A DNA stretch of 64,000 nt from DAOUAE01 sp034433795 (lineage in GTDB: Bacteria > Chloroflexota > UBA6077 > FW602-bin22 > DAOUAE01). Under the pieces are notes generated by a model, which worked only from the letters and a program-made list of their open reading frames with translations, made no database searches and was not told the DNA's origin. The position numbers were made by a program, and so were the translations under genes. The DNA lies in contig DAOUAE010000020.1 of the NCBI GenBank assembly GCA_034433795.1, positions 53,865-117,864 of the forward strand, read 5' to 3'. Below are positions 53,374-61,135 of the stretch, piece after piece (position 1 is the stretch's first letter; each line of letters opens with the position of its first letter).

Positions 53374-54102
53374 TCAGGCCGGCTGACCGGCGGGGCGGGG
53401 GAGGGCGCGGAAACTGTAGCCCACGCCGCGTTTGGTCAGGATGTAGCGGGGGTTCTGGGGATCGGGCTCGATCTTCTGACGGAGATAGGTGATATAGAGA
53501 TGGACGTAGTGGATCTCATCGCGGTACTCCGGCCCCCAGACCCGGCGCAGGATCACCTCGTAGGGCAGGGTCCGCCCGGCGTTCTGCACCAGGTGATAGA
53601 GCAGTCGGTACTCGGTCGGCCGCAGGGGAATCCGTCGGCCGTTGACGATCACCTCGCGTTCCTCGAAATCGATCGTCAGGTAGTCGTCGACCTTCAAGAC
53701 ACCGTTGGCCACCGTGGTCCCGGCCTCAGCCCGGCGCAGAACAGCCCGGATCCGGGCGACCAGTTCGCCGGGGCTGAAGGGCTTGGTGACGTAGTCATCG
53801 GCCCCCAGCTCCAGCCCCCGGATCTTATCCGGCTCCTCGCCACGGACCGTCACCATCACCACCGGCACGCTGGAGATCTCGCGGACCTGGCGCAGCACCT
53901 CGAACCCGTCCACATCGGGCAGGTTCACGTCGAGGAGGACCAGGTCGGGGAGATCGTCGCGAACCCGCCGCAGGGCCTCTTCGCCGTCGGCGGCCTCCAG
54001 GACCAGAAAGCCCTCCCGCTCCAGCGTCAGCCGCAGAAAATCGAGGATCCGCGGCTCGTCGTCGACCGCGAGGATCCGTTTACCCTTGGTCGGTGCGTTC
54101 AT
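53374..54102 (-). CDS. OmpR/PhoB-family response regulator
   Basis: 242 residues. The receiver has the acidic pocket AVDDEP, phospho-acceptor Asp58 in LVLLDVNLPDVDG, and the conserved Lys in YVTKPFS. The C-terminal winged helix contains PLRPTEYRLLYHLVQNAGR and YILTKRGVGYSF. There is no adjacent kinase; the soluble kinase at 18434 is distant. KdpE-like in style. A reverse TATAAT at 54134-54139 directly follows the sigma-gene terminator and probably serves this gene. Confidence 0.94.
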   Translation of the reverse strand: MNAPTKGKRILAVDDEPRILDFLRLTLEREGFLVLEAADGEEALRRVRDDLPDLVLLDVNLPDVDGFEVLRQVREISSVPVVMVTVRGEEPDKIRGLELGADDYVTKPFSPGELVARIRAVLRRAEAGTTVANGVLKVDDYLTIDFEEREVIVNGRRIPLRPTEYRLLYHLVQNAGRTLPYEVILRRVWGPEYRDEIHYVHLYITYLRQKIEPDPQNPRYILTKRGVGYSFRALPRPAGQPA

Positions 54103-54133
54103 CGGCGTGCCTCAGCTGCGTCCTCAGTCTGCA

Positions 54134-54139
54134 ATTATA
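54134..54139 (-). promoter_or_regulatory. -10 element of the response regulator
   Basis: Perfect TATAAT on the reverse strand, 32 nt before the response-regulator ATG. No matching -35 is seen because the upstream position is taken by the terminator stem. Confidence 0.55.
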
Positions 54140-54141
54140 GC

Positions 54142-54181
54142 AAAAGACCCGACCGCTGGCCCCGTTGCCAGCCGTCGGGTC
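54142..54181 (-). terminator. Rho-independent terminator of the second sigma gene
   Basis: 15-bp stem with one mismatch (54146-54160 with 54167-54181), 6-nt loop, followed on the reverse strand by TTTT (54142-54145). It lies 20 nt after the sigma stop codon. Confidence 0.88.
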
Positions 54182-54201
54182 ACGAGTCTGCGAGGGACGT
54201 C

Positions 54202-55110
54202 TCACGAGGCCAGAGCGAGCAGCTGCCGCTGGCCCTCGCGGCGCAGCCGCCGCAGGGCCTCGGCCTCGATCTGGCGGACCCGCTCGCGCGAGATGCCCAG
54301 GATCTCGGCCACCTCGCTCAGCGTCCGCGGGATGCCGTCGGCCAGGCCGTAGCGCAGCGTCAGCACCTGGCGCTCGCGCTCCGAGAGCATCGCCAGGGCC
54401 CGCTGGACCGCGTCGCTGGTCGCCAGCCGCTCGAGCGCCGCCTCAGCGTCGGCCGAGGTATCCGGCACCAGATCCGCCAGGCTGGTCTCCTGGTCCTCGC
54501 CGAGCAGGCGGTCCAGCGAGGTCGGACGCGTGCCGGCCTCAACCAGCTCCCGCGCCCAGTTCGGGTCCACCTTGGCCCGCTCGGCGATCTCCGCGAGATC
54601 GGGCTCGCGTCCCAGTTCGGTGGTCAGCTGCTCACGGGCCCGCTCCAGGCGCATCAGGGCCTCGCCGGCGTGGACCGGCAGGCGGATGGTCCGCGACTGG
54701 TCGGCCACGGCCCGGGCGATCGCCTGGCGGATCCACCAGGTGGCGTAGGTCGAGAAGCGGTAGCCCAGGTCGGGGTCGAACTTCTCGATGGCGTGCAGGA
54801 GCCCGATGTTCCCTTCCTGGACCAGGTCCTCGACATCCATGCCCGCATCAGCGTAGCGGCGAGCGATCTGCCAGACCAACCCCTGGTTGGCCTCGACCAG
54901 ACGCTGACGGGCCCGCTCGCCCTCGGCGATGAGACGCTCGAGTTCGGCCCGCTCCTCCGGCGAGAGGTCGGTGGCCTGGGCCAGCCGTTCGCGGGCCGCC
55001 CGGGCGGCTTTGACCGCCCGCGCCAGCGCCTGCTCTTCCTCGAAGGAGAGGAGCCCCGTGCTTGTCCGTCCTTCGGTGTTCTTGGCCAGAACGGTGGTGC
55101 GCTCCAGCAT
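54202..55110 (-). CDS. Sigma-70 family RNA polymerase sigma factor (group 2-like)
   Basis: 302 residues. Region 2 contains MDVEDLVQEGNIGLLHAIEKF and YRFSTYATWWIRQAI, near-identical to the primary sigma factor at 39942. Region 3 (LGREPDLAEIAERAKV) and region 4 (EILGISRERVRQIEAEALRRLRR) are complete. It lacks region 1.1 and has a short N-terminus, as in non-essential alternative factors of group 2. A charged helical insert (~30-75) separates region 1.2 from 2. No anti-sigma gene is adjacent. A TATACA -10-like box is at 55157-55162 on the reverse strand. Confidence 0.94.
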   Translation of the reverse strand: MLERTTVLAKNTEGRTSTGLLSFEEEQALARAVKAARAARERLAQATDLSPEERAELERLIAEGERARQRLVEANQGLVWQIARRYADAGMDVEDLVQEGNIGLLHAIEKFDPDLGYRFSTYATWWIRQAIARAVADQSRTIRLPVHAGEALMRLERAREQLTTELGREPDLAEIAERAKVDPNWARELVEAGTRPTSLDRLLGEDQETSLADLVPDTSADAEAALERLATSDAVQRALAMLSERERQVLTLRYGLADGIPRTLSEVAEILGISRERVRQIEAEALRRLRREGQRQLLALAS

Positions 55111-55265
55111 GGTATCCCCCCTCGGGTGATGGTCTGGCCCTTTCGGCGTTTTTCACTGTATACCGGCGGCCGTTAGAAGGGGCCTAACACTCTGTAAGTT
55201 TTTTCTTAAAAAGACTCGGCCGACCGGCCACCGGGTCCGCACAAAAAGGCAAAGAAGAATTATAG

Positions 55266-56661
55266 TATTACAGTTCCCTTTCTTGTCTCAGGCGGCGTCG
55301 GCGATGACACTCCTGGGCGATTTTCTGCTGGCGACGACGCCAGCGGGACCAGGCAAGGATGTCGTCTGGCGTGCGGGTGGCCGTCCAGACGAGCCGGACG
55401 AGGAGCCGCCGCAGTTCGGGGACGGTGAGCCGGATGTGCTGGGGGCAAGACGCTCCCCCCTTTTCGCCGCCCCGATCGCCAAGGCCGCCAACGCCAGCAG
55501 GGCGAGGGTGATATGCCGGTACCAGCCGTGCCAACTCCGCACCTCGTAGTGGTCGAGCCCCACCTGGCCCTTGGCCCGCTTGAACAGGTCGTCGATGGTC
55601 CAGCGGGCTCCCGCCGCCCGAACGACCTCCTGAAGCGGCGTGTCCTGCGGGGCGTAGACCAGGAAATAGGCCAACTCGTCGGGGCGCTCGGGATGGCGAC
55701 GGACCAGCAGGGCGTGCACCCAGCCCGCCCGCAGCGCCGGCCGCAGGGGGACCAGCGCCCAGTCGTAGACGCGTGGCCCCTGGGCACCTTCGCCGCCGCT
55801 CAGCCGCTGCCAGGCGTCCGCAGGGATGGCGGCAGCCACCTCGGCCACCCGCACCTGTCCCGGCACCCCGTCCGGCGGCCACGTCGTCGTCGTCTCGGTG
55901 CTGCGGACCGCCAGGACGTACGCTTGCCCGCGCTCCTCCAGCGCCCGCCGCAGCGTCCCGTCGCTCCCATAGACTTCATCGGCGACCACCCAGCGCGCGG
56001 GCACCCCGGCATCCAGCGCCCGTTCAATCAGGTCGAGAGCAAGTTGCGGCTTGGTGCGGAAGCCGACCGTGGTGGGGATGCCCGCCTTCCGACACCGGTC
56101 AGGGTCGGCGAACCACGCCGCGGGCACGAAGAGCGCCCGGTCGATCAGCGCGTGGCCCGCGGGACTGGCATAGCCGAGGAAGACCCCCACCTGGCAGTTG
56201 GCGATCTTGCCCAACGTCCCGCAGTACTGGCGGGCCACGCCGACCGAATGCCGTCCCTGTTTGGGAAAGCTGGTCTCGTCGACGACGAGCACCCCGGTGG
56301 GGTCCCCCAACTCGGCCTCGACCCAGCGCCGCAGGTCGTCCCGGACGAGATCGGCATCCCAGGCGTAGCGATCGAGCACCCGCTGGATGCCGCGGGGGTG
56401 GCGGTAGCCCGCGTACTCGGCCAGTTGCCAGCCGTTCTTGCGCTCGACCTCGGCCAGCAGCCCCCGGAGGTAGTCCACCGCATGGCGATGGGCCGCGGCG
56501 CGACGAAAGTGGGGACGGAGCAGGTCTGCCGCTTGGTCGATCACGGTCGCTACCTGCGCGGCCACGACCTCTTCACGGTCACACCCACAGGTGCCTCGCT
56601 CCACACGCATCACCTCCCACGCCCAGCATACCACGAAAGAAATATAAAGGGAACTGTAATA
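55266..56661. mobile_element. IS701-like insertion sequence
   Basis: 1396 bp bounded by perfect 16-bp inverted repeats (55266-55281 and 56646-56661; sequence TATTACAGTTCCCTTT read inward). One transposase gene on the reverse strand. The 4-bp flanks are ATAG on the left and, once the adjacent IS5 element is removed, TTAG on the right, compatible with a YTAR-type duplication with one change. GC content drops sharply at the ends. Confidence 0.88.
55268..56610 (-). pseudogene. IS701-family DDE transposase with a frameshift
   Basis: The start is likely the ATG at 56610 or the GTG at 56604 after GGGAGGTG. DDE domain features: VLVVDETSFPKQG (first Asp), VVADEVYGSDGTLRRALE (second Asp) and the WTIDDLFKRAKGQVGLDHYEVRSWHGWYRH region with the Glu. 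At a run of six G (reverse strand, 55455-55460, after AAAA) the frame changes: the zero frame runs to 55288 with unrelated sequence, while the family C-terminus (CPQHIRLTVPELRRLL and ILAWSRWRRRQQ) lies in the -1 frame and ends at 55268. One extra G would restore it. It may be inactive or use slippage. Confidence 0.8.
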
Positions 56662-56668
56662 TTAGTAA

Positions 56669-57154
56669 CTATCTCAAAACCGTGAGTTGCCAATGGCGAC
56701 GGTACCAGAGCAGCGCGCAGGCAAGCTTCAGCAGCGCGAGGTAGTTGCGGGCATGCTTGTCGTAGCGCACCAGGATGGCGCGACACTTGCTCAGCCAGGC
56801 CAGCGTCCGTTCCACGACCCAGCGCCGGGCCGGGTAGCGGCGTCCCTGCTGTTCGTCGAGCTGCTCCTCGCCGATCCGCCGGATATGAGGCATGTAGCCG
56901 TGCTCGGCCGCCGCCTGCCGCCCGGTGGGGTTGTCGTAGCCCTTGTCCAGGCACAGGTGCTGGGGCCGCTCGTCGGTCGGCACCGGCCGTTCGACCACGA
57001 GGGCCTCGATGGTCGCCTCCAGGAGCTTCGCATCGTGCACGTTCGCCCCGGCGACGACCACCGCCAGCGGCCCGCCCCGGCGCTCGACCAGCAGACTCTT
57101 CTTGGTGCCGTTCTTGCCGCGGTCGGTCGGGTTGGGGCCGATCAGGTCCCCCCC
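56669..57154 (-). CDS. IS5-family transposase, second frame (OrfB, expressed by -1 frameshift)
   Basis: The frame runs from the G7 slippage site to the TAG at 56669, which is inside the terminal repeat. It continues the DDE domain: GPNPTDRGKNGTKKSLLVERRG, LVVVAGAN-type strand (PLAVVVAGANVHDAKLL), CLDKGYDN for the second Asp, and RRWVVERTLAWLSKCRAIL with the final Glu. The full transposase would be about 280 residues from 57516 to 56669. Confidence 0.85.
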   Translation of the reverse strand, partial: GGDLIGPNPTDRGKNGTKKSLLVERRGGPLAVVVAGANVHDAKLLEATIEALVVERPVPTDERPQHLCLDKGYDNPTGRQAAAEHGYMPHIRRIGEEQLDEQQGRRYPARRWVVERTLAWLSKCRAILVRYDKHARNYLALLKLACALLWYRRHWQLTVLR

Positions 57155-57516
57155 AAGCGGGCCTTGCCCAGCATGCCGTCCGCAGCCTGCCACTCCCAGT
57201 CTACCCCGCCCAGCTCGTCGCAGGCCTCGACCAGCCGGGCCCAGAGGCGCTCGAAGACGCCCAGCCGCACCCAGCGCTGGAAGGTGCGGTGCACCGAGCT
57301 GTCGTCGGGGAACTCCTTGGGCAACTGGTTCCACTGGCAGCCGCTCCGGAGCCGGAAGAGGATCGCGTCCAGCGCCGCTCGCGGGTCGATGCGCTTGCGC
57401 CCTGTCTGCTTCGGTGGGTCGTACTGGTCGAGAATCGGCTTGATCTCGGCCCACAACTCGTCCGGCACACGCCAAATCGTCGGCAACGGTTTGGGCTGTC
57501 GTCTTCCCCTGGCCAT
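57142..57516 (-). CDS. IS5-family transposase, first frame (OrfA)
   Basis: 124 residues from the ATG at 57516. This is the N-terminal part: a helical DNA-binding region with WAEIKPILDQYDPPKQTGRKRIDPRAALDAI (broken here only for description) and an RLRSGCQWNQLPKEF motif, ending AADGMLGKARLGGT. The first catalytic Asp is in the AADGM region. The stop TGA lies one codon after a G7 run, where translation can slip to the OrfB frame. Alone it may act as a transposition regulator. Confidence 0.88.
   Translation of the reverse strand: MARGRRQPKPLPTIWRVPDELWAEIKPILDQYDPPKQTGRKRIDPRAALDAILFRLRSGCQWNQLPKEFPDDSSVHRTFQRWVRLGVFERLWARLVEACDELGGVDWEWQAADGMLGKARLGGT
57148..57154 (-). other. Programmed -1 frameshift site of the IS5-like transposase
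   Basis: Seven G on the reverse strand read in frame zero as G-GGG-GGG, the ideal slippery heptamer. A TGA stop follows one codon later. A -1 shift joins OrfA to OrfB and restores the family sequence GKARLGGDLIGPNP. Confidence 0.82.
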
Positions 57517-57583
57517 CCGTGGCTCCCTCCCGCTGAGATCCGTGGATGGTTTTACACCGATTCATGGCTTTTGAGATAGTTTC

Positions 57584-58951
57584 TTAGAAGGGGGTCGGCA
57601 GGATCTGGTGCTCCTCGACGTAGCGCCGGGCCAGTTCGGCGGCCCGCTCCTTGTCGTCCGGCGCCAGGTGGCCCTCGATCACCTGGTTCAGCAGGTACTC
57701 TTTGAGCTCGCCGATCCAGCGCCCTGGCGGCCGGTTGAACAGGGCCATCAGTTCGTAGCCGTCCAGCGGGCTCTTCAGGGCCTTGATGTTCTCCTGCTCC
57801 AGCAGAGCCCGACAGCGGGCGGCCAGCTCCTCGACCCGGCGGGCGGCCTCAGCCACCCGGGCCGGGCGGTAACTGGTCACATCGGCCCGGGAGAGCTGCA
57901 GCAGGCGCTCCAGATCGGCGTCGGCGTCGCGGATGAGACGGCGCACCGCCCCGTCGGTCCACTCGGGCGAGTACTGATTGGCCCGCATGTGCAGGCCGAC
58001 CAGCCGGGCGACATGCTCGATGGTCTCGCTGTCGTAGTGCAGGCGGGCCAGGATCTGGCGGGCCATCTCCTCGCCCACCCGCTCGTGACCGGGGAAGCTG
58101 ACCTCGCCGTCGGTCACCGTGAGCGTGCGGGGCTTGCCGATATCGTGGAGGAGGGCCGCCCAGCGCAGGATGAGATCGGGCGGGGTCCGCTCGACGACCC
58201 GCAGGGTGTGCTCGAAGACGTTCTTCATCCGGCGCTTCTCGGGGGCGACGGTCTTGAGGGCGGCCACCTCGGGCAGGACGTGGTCCAGGAGGCCCAGGTC
58301 GTCGAGCAGACGGATCCCCCGGGCTGGCTGGGGCGAGAGCAGGATGCGGTTCAGTTCCTCGGCGATCCGCTCGACGCTGATATACTGGATCAGCGCGGCG
58401 TTGCGCCGGATGGCGGCGGCGGTCTCCGGCTCGATGTCGAAGCCCAGCTCGACGGCCAGCCGGATGGCCCGCAGGAGCCGCAGCGGGTCCTCGCGGAAGC
58501 GCTCATCGGGATTGCCCACCGCTCGGATCCGGCGGGCCCGCAGGTCCTCCAGGCCGCCGAAGGGGTCGTGCAGTTCGCCGGTGAGGACGTCGCGGGCGAT
58601 GGCGTTGATGGTGAAGTCACGGCGGGCCAGGTCGCCCTCGAGGGTGGTGCCGAAGGTCACCCGGGGCTTGCGGGAGTAGGGCTCGTACTGCTCGGCGCGG
58701 AAGGTGGTGATCTCCAGGCGACGGTCGCCGAAGACCGCGCCGATGGTGCCGAACTTCTCGCCCACGGTGTAGAGGGCGTCGGGGTGCAGCGACTGGAGAA
58801 TGGCCTTGATCTCCTCGGGCCGGGCGTCGGTGGCGAAGTCCAGATCCTTCACCGGGCGGCCCAGCAGCTCATCGCGGACGCTGCCCCCTACCAGGTAGAG
58901 GCGTTTGCCGTGCTGGGCGAACGCCGTGGCCAGGCGCTGTACCAGGTCCAT
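57584..58951 (-). CDS. cca: CCA-adding / poly(A) polymerase-family tRNA nucleotidyltransferase with HD domain
   Basis: 455 residues from the ATG at 58951, preceded by GGGAGG. Class II nucleotidyltransferase head: YLVGGSVRDELLGRPVKDLDFATDA with the catalytic Asp pair, RRDFTINAIA and the EDPLRLLRAIRLA RNA-binding helix. A C-terminal HD domain has WAALLHDIGKP. It repairs or builds the tRNA 3' CCA, which tRNA-Arg here does not encode. Its TAA stop is part of the TTA target duplicated by the IS5-like element, so the coding sequence is intact. Confidence 0.94.
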   Translation of the reverse strand: MDLVQRLATAFAQHGKRLYLVGGSVRDELLGRPVKDLDFATDARPEEIKAILQSLHPDALYTVGEKFGTIGAVFGDRRLEITTFRAEQYEPYSRKPRVTFGTTLEGDLARRDFTINAIARDVLTGELHDPFGGLEDLRARRIRAVGNPDERFREDPLRLLRAIRLAVELGFDIEPETAAAIRRNAALIQYISVERIAEELNRILLSPQPARGIRLLDDLGLLDHVLPEVAALKTVAPEKRRMKNVFEHTLRVVERTPPDLILRWAALLHDIGKPRTLTVTDGEVSFPGHERVGEEMARQILARLHYDSETIEHVARLVGLHMRANQYSPEWTDGAVRRLIRDADADLERLLQLSRADVTSYRPARVAEAARRVEELAARCRALLEQENIKALKSPLDGYELMALFNRPPGRWIGELKEYLLNQVIEGHLAPDDKERAAELARRYVEEHQILPTPF

Positions 58952-59002
58952 CGACCAGGCCTCCCGTGCGGCGCTGTGGTGAGGTCCACCGGCAAGATGG
59001 AT

Positions 59003-59030
59003 GCACGGCCAGCGCCCTGGCTGGCCGTGC
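59003..59030. other. Hairpin between cca and the DUF309 gene
   Basis: Perfect 11-bp stem (59003-59013 with 59020-59030) and a 6-nt loop in the divergent gap, 52 nt upstream of the cca ATG. No T-run adjacent. A TAAAAT on the reverse strand at 59040-59045 could be the cca -10, which would put the hairpin in the cca leader. Confidence 0.45.
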
Positions 59031-59106
59031 CCGCGCCTAATTTTACACGAAACTGCCGGCCGGGGTCCGGCGGCCGGCCGGCGAGCGTCCTGGGGAGGAG
59101 ACCGGT

Positions 59107-59535
59107 ATGCCCACGCCGACCGTTCCCCGGAAGCATCCCGGGCCCTACCGCCCGACCCGGTGTGGCGATCCACCGCCGCCGCTGCTGCGCCAGGGGATCG
59201 CCCAGTTCAACCGGGGCGAGTACTTCGCCCAGCATGAGACGCTGGAGGTCCTCTGGCGGGCCGAGCCGGACGATGTGCGCTATCTCTACCAGGGGATTCT
59301 GCTCATCGGGGTCGGGCTCTACCACCTGGAACGGGGGAACTACCACGGGGCGGTCAGCAAACTGCGCCGGGGGATCGCGCTCCTGCGCTGGTTTCCGCCG
59401 GTCTGCCAGGGGGTGGCGGTGGCGGAGCTGGTGGCCGCGGCCGAGCGGTGTCTGGCGCAGGTCGAGCGGCTGGGGCCGGCGGGGCTCCGGGCCTTTGACT
59501 GGCGGGAGCGGCCGGTGGTGCGTCTGGTGGAGTGA
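59107..59535 (+). CDS. DUF309-family protein
   Basis: 142 residues after GGGGAGGAG. The DUF309 signature is clear: GEYFAQHETLEVLWRAEPDD and YLYQGILLIGVGLYHLERGNYHGAVSKLRRG, an all-helical fold with conserved His/Glu. The family is widespread in thermophiles and Gram-positives and lacks a proven function. It stands alone, divergent from cca and convergent with the KGG protein. Confidence 0.9.
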   Translation: MPTPTVPRKHPGPYRPTRCGDPPPPLLRQGIAQFNRGEYFAQHETLEVLWRAEPDDVRYLYQGILLIGVGLYHLERGNYHGAVSKLRRGIALLRWFPPVCQGVAVAELVAAAERCLAQVERLGPAGLRAFDWRERPVVRLVE

Positions 59536-59539
59536 GCGG

Positions 59540-59578
59540 GGGAGAAAGAGAGGCGGCAGGAGCTGGGCCTGCCGCCTC
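59540..59578 (-). terminator. Terminator of the KGG-repeat gene
   Basis: Perfect 11-bp stem (59550-59560 with 59568-59578), 7-nt loop, followed on the reverse strand by a pyrimidine-rich CTCTTTCTC tract. It sits 8 nt after the KGG stop and between convergent genes, so it may serve both. Confidence 0.65.
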
Positions 59579-59585
59579 GGGGTTA

Positions 59586-59894
59586 CTACGCCTCGGCGCG
59601 CGTCGCCTTGCGGCGGATGCGGGAGTAGTACTCCGGCCCGTGCTTGGCCTTGACCGCCTCGCCGCCCTTGCGTCCGATCTCGGCGAAGAACTCCGGGCCG
59701 CGCCGCTCGCGGACCGTCCGACCGCCCTTGCGCCCGATCTCGGCGAAGAACTCCGGACCACGCTCGCGGGCGACGGTCTCGCCGCCCTTCTTGCCGATGC
59801 GGACGTAGTGCTCGCTGCCGTAGCGCGCCTTGACCGTCTCGCCGCCCTTCTTGCCGGCCTGGCGGACGGTCATCTCACCACGCTCACCGGACAT
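59586..59894 (-). CDS. KGG-repeat (GsiB/con-10-like) stress protein
   Basis: 102 residues from the ATG at 59894 after GGAGGGG. Four imperfect repeats of ~20 residues, each built on a GxKGG core (KKGGETVKARYG, KKGGETVARERG, RKGGRTVRERRG, RKGGEAVKAKHG), followed by aromatic (H/F)Y/F-x-x-I segments. The family is hydrophilic and disordered and is induced by desiccation, glucose starvation or other stress in bacteria and fungi. It has a TTGACA-type promoter and its own terminator. Confidence 0.93.
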   Translation of the reverse strand: MSGERGEMTVRQAGKKGGETVKARYGSEHYVRIGKKGGETVARERGPEFFAEIGRKGGRTVRERRGPEFFAEIGRKGGEAVKAKHGPEYYSRIRRKATRAEA

Positions 59895-59971
59895 CGAACC
59901 CCTCCTCACACCGGTGTGGTGTTGTAGCCCGGCCGAGGATGCCGCAGCGCGTCTGCTCGGCCGGCAGGACA

Positions 59972-60001
59972 AGTCTAGCGCAAAACCGCTAATTATGTCA
60001 A
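59972..60001 (-). promoter_or_regulatory. Promoter of the KGG-repeat gene
   Basis: Reverse strand perfect TTGACA (59996-60001), 18-nt spacer, TAGACT (59972-59977). The predicted start near 59965 gives a ~70-nt leader. Confidence 0.78.
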
Positions 60002-60031
60002 GTTACCGGACGGCGCCCGGTATCCCCGCCG

Positions 60032-60325
60032 TCAGAGGGTGGCCGGCTGGAGCACCTTGGTCTCGAGGTCGCGCACCATATGCTCGAAGGTCTCCAGGAC
60101 GCGCTGGGCCTCCTCGCTGGCCAGGGCCCGCACCAGGTCCTCGGCCGAGGCGAACTCCACCTCGAGCACCCAGTCCGGTCCATCGCCGATGAGGGTCGAG
60201 AAGGCGTGGAGGCCGCGGAAGCCGGGCTGCCGCTCCCAGAACGGCAGGCCTACCCGGCGCAGCCACTCTTCGTGCTCCATCTCCTTGCCGGTCTGGACGC
60301 TGTAGGTGATGAAGTACTGGACCAT
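60032..60325 (-). CDS. Small dimeric alpha/beta-barrel (EthD/ABM-like) protein
   Basis: 97 residues, ATG at 60325 after GGAGGGAGCC. The pattern VQYFITYSVQTGKEMEHEEWLRR..PFWERQPGFRGLHAF, WVLEVEFASAEDLVRALASEEAQRVLETF is the ferredoxin-like fold of EthD and antibiotic-biosynthesis-monooxygenase proteins. Function is not predictable from the fold. The structured element at 60363-60456 lies 38 nt upstream and could be part of its leader. Confidence 0.75.
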   Translation of the reverse strand: MVQYFITYSVQTGKEMEHEEWLRRVGLPFWERQPGFRGLHAFSTLIGDGPDWVLEVEFASAEDLVRALASEEAQRVLETFEHMVRDLETKVLQPATL

Positions 60326-60362
60326 ACGCTGGCTCCCTCCCCTGTGCTCTTGGCCGCTGGCC

Positions 60363-60456
60363 AGACGGTCCGGGCGTCTTCTCGCAAGGGCTGTACCAGA
60401 GGCCGGCACAGCCCTTGCTCAGCGGCCCGGTGGAGGGGTTCTGCCCCGGACCGTCT
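60363..60456. ncRNA. Strongly folded intergenic element, candidate structured RNA
   Basis: A perfect 12-bp closing stem (60363-60374 with 60445-60456) encloses a perfect 11-bp hairpin (60384-60394 with 60408-60418, 13-nt loop) and an unpaired 26-nt arm (60419-60444). A further 5-bp hairpin (60351-60363) abuts the 5' side. No U-run follows. It lies between divergent genes, 19 nt before the ATG of the 70-residue gene, and matches no riboswitch class I recognise. Either strand could be the functional one. Confidence 0.5.
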
Positions 60457-60475
60457 CTGCCAGAGGGAGGCCGCG

Positions 60476-60688
60476 ATGGTGGGTGAGAACCAGATGGTCA
60501 GCCCCAGTCGGCTGCGCCGGGCCCTCCGGGCCCACCGGCCGTTGCCGGAGGAGCTACTGCCGCCGGACATCGAGGCCCAGATCCAGGTGACCACCAACCG
60601 GGGCGTCGGGCAGAACGGTCCCGGCCAGCCCGAGGGCAGCGGCCAGCCCGGCGGCCATGGCCGGGGGGGCAAGGCCAGCCGCGGCTAG
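60476..60688 (+). CDS. Small protein with Gly-rich tail, 70 residues
   Basis: ATG at 60476 with a strong GAGGGAGG site. Residues 1-35 form a short basic helix and an LPEELLPPDIEAQIQV segment. The last 30 residues are Gly/Gln/Pro-rich (QNGPGQPEGSGQPGGHGRGG) and probably disordered. No family recognised. It is the first of three forward genes ending with archaemetzincin and is preceded by the folded element at 60363-60456. Confidence 0.6.
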   Translation: MVGENQMVSPSRLRRALRAHRPLPEELLPPDIEAQIQVTTNRGVGQNGPGQPEGSGQPGGHGRGGKASRG

Positions 60689-60733
60689 TCGGGGGTCCCG
60701 ACGACCGAGAACCCGATCGCGAGGAGGGGGACG

Positions 60734-61135
60734 ATGCGCCGGCCTCCACCGGCCCAGACCGCCTACGATCTGCGCGACTGGCTGCAGTGGGTGACAGGCT
60801 GGAGCGATGAGGATCTGCGGGCGATACCCATTTTCCAGGGCGACGTGTTCGTGCCGGGTGAGGTATACTTCAACCTGGACCTGCCGGAGCGCGGGGAGTT
60901 CATCGCCCGGGGGGAGGAGTTCCGGAACCCAGGCGCGCACTACGTCGCCAAGAGCCAGGTGCCGCCCAATCTCTGGCGGCGACTGGTCACCGCCTGGGGG
61001 GAGGACGGCTTCCTGAAGGGGGCGCTGGCGCCGCACCCGGGGGCTTTCGGTCAGGAGGGGCCGGTGGCCGATAGCCATGGGGGGACCGGGGCCACGGCCC
61101 TGGGGATTCAGAGCGACCTGGTCACGAGCGACTGA
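60734..61135 (+). CDS. Hypothetical protein, 133 residues
   Basis: ATG behind GAGGAGGGGG. The first ~90 residues look globular: an YDLRDWLQWVTGWSDEDLR helix pair and a strand-rich GDVFVPGEVYFNLDLPERGEF segment. The last 30 are low-complexity. Its stop overlaps the archaemetzincin ATG (TGATG), which indicates coupled translation and a shared role. No family recognised. Confidence 0.7.
   Translation: MRRPPPAQTAYDLRDWLQWVTGWSDEDLRAIPIFQGDVFVPGEVYFNLDLPERGEFIARGEEFRNPGAHYVAKSQVPPNLWRRLVTAWGEDGFLKGALAPHPGAFGQEGPVADSHGGTGATALGIQSDLVTSD

Larger units (their letters stand above)
56665..57583. mobile_element. IS5-family (IS427-group-like) insertion sequence
   Basis: 919 bp with 15-bp terminal inverted repeats differing at one base (GTAACTATCTCAAAA at 56665 and its counterpart ending 57583). 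Flanked by a 3-bp direct repeat TTA (56662-56664 and 57584-57586). The right copy is the stop codon of the cca gene. It lies 3 bp from the end of the IS701-like element. Two overlapping reverse-strand frames encode the transposase. Confidence 0.9.

Noticed and set aside
55455..55464. Programmed -1 frameshift in the IS701-like transposase
   Set aside because: A4G6 in this frame does not form a proper X-XXY-YYZ heptamer, and IS701 transposases are normally a single frame; a lost G is the simpler explanation.
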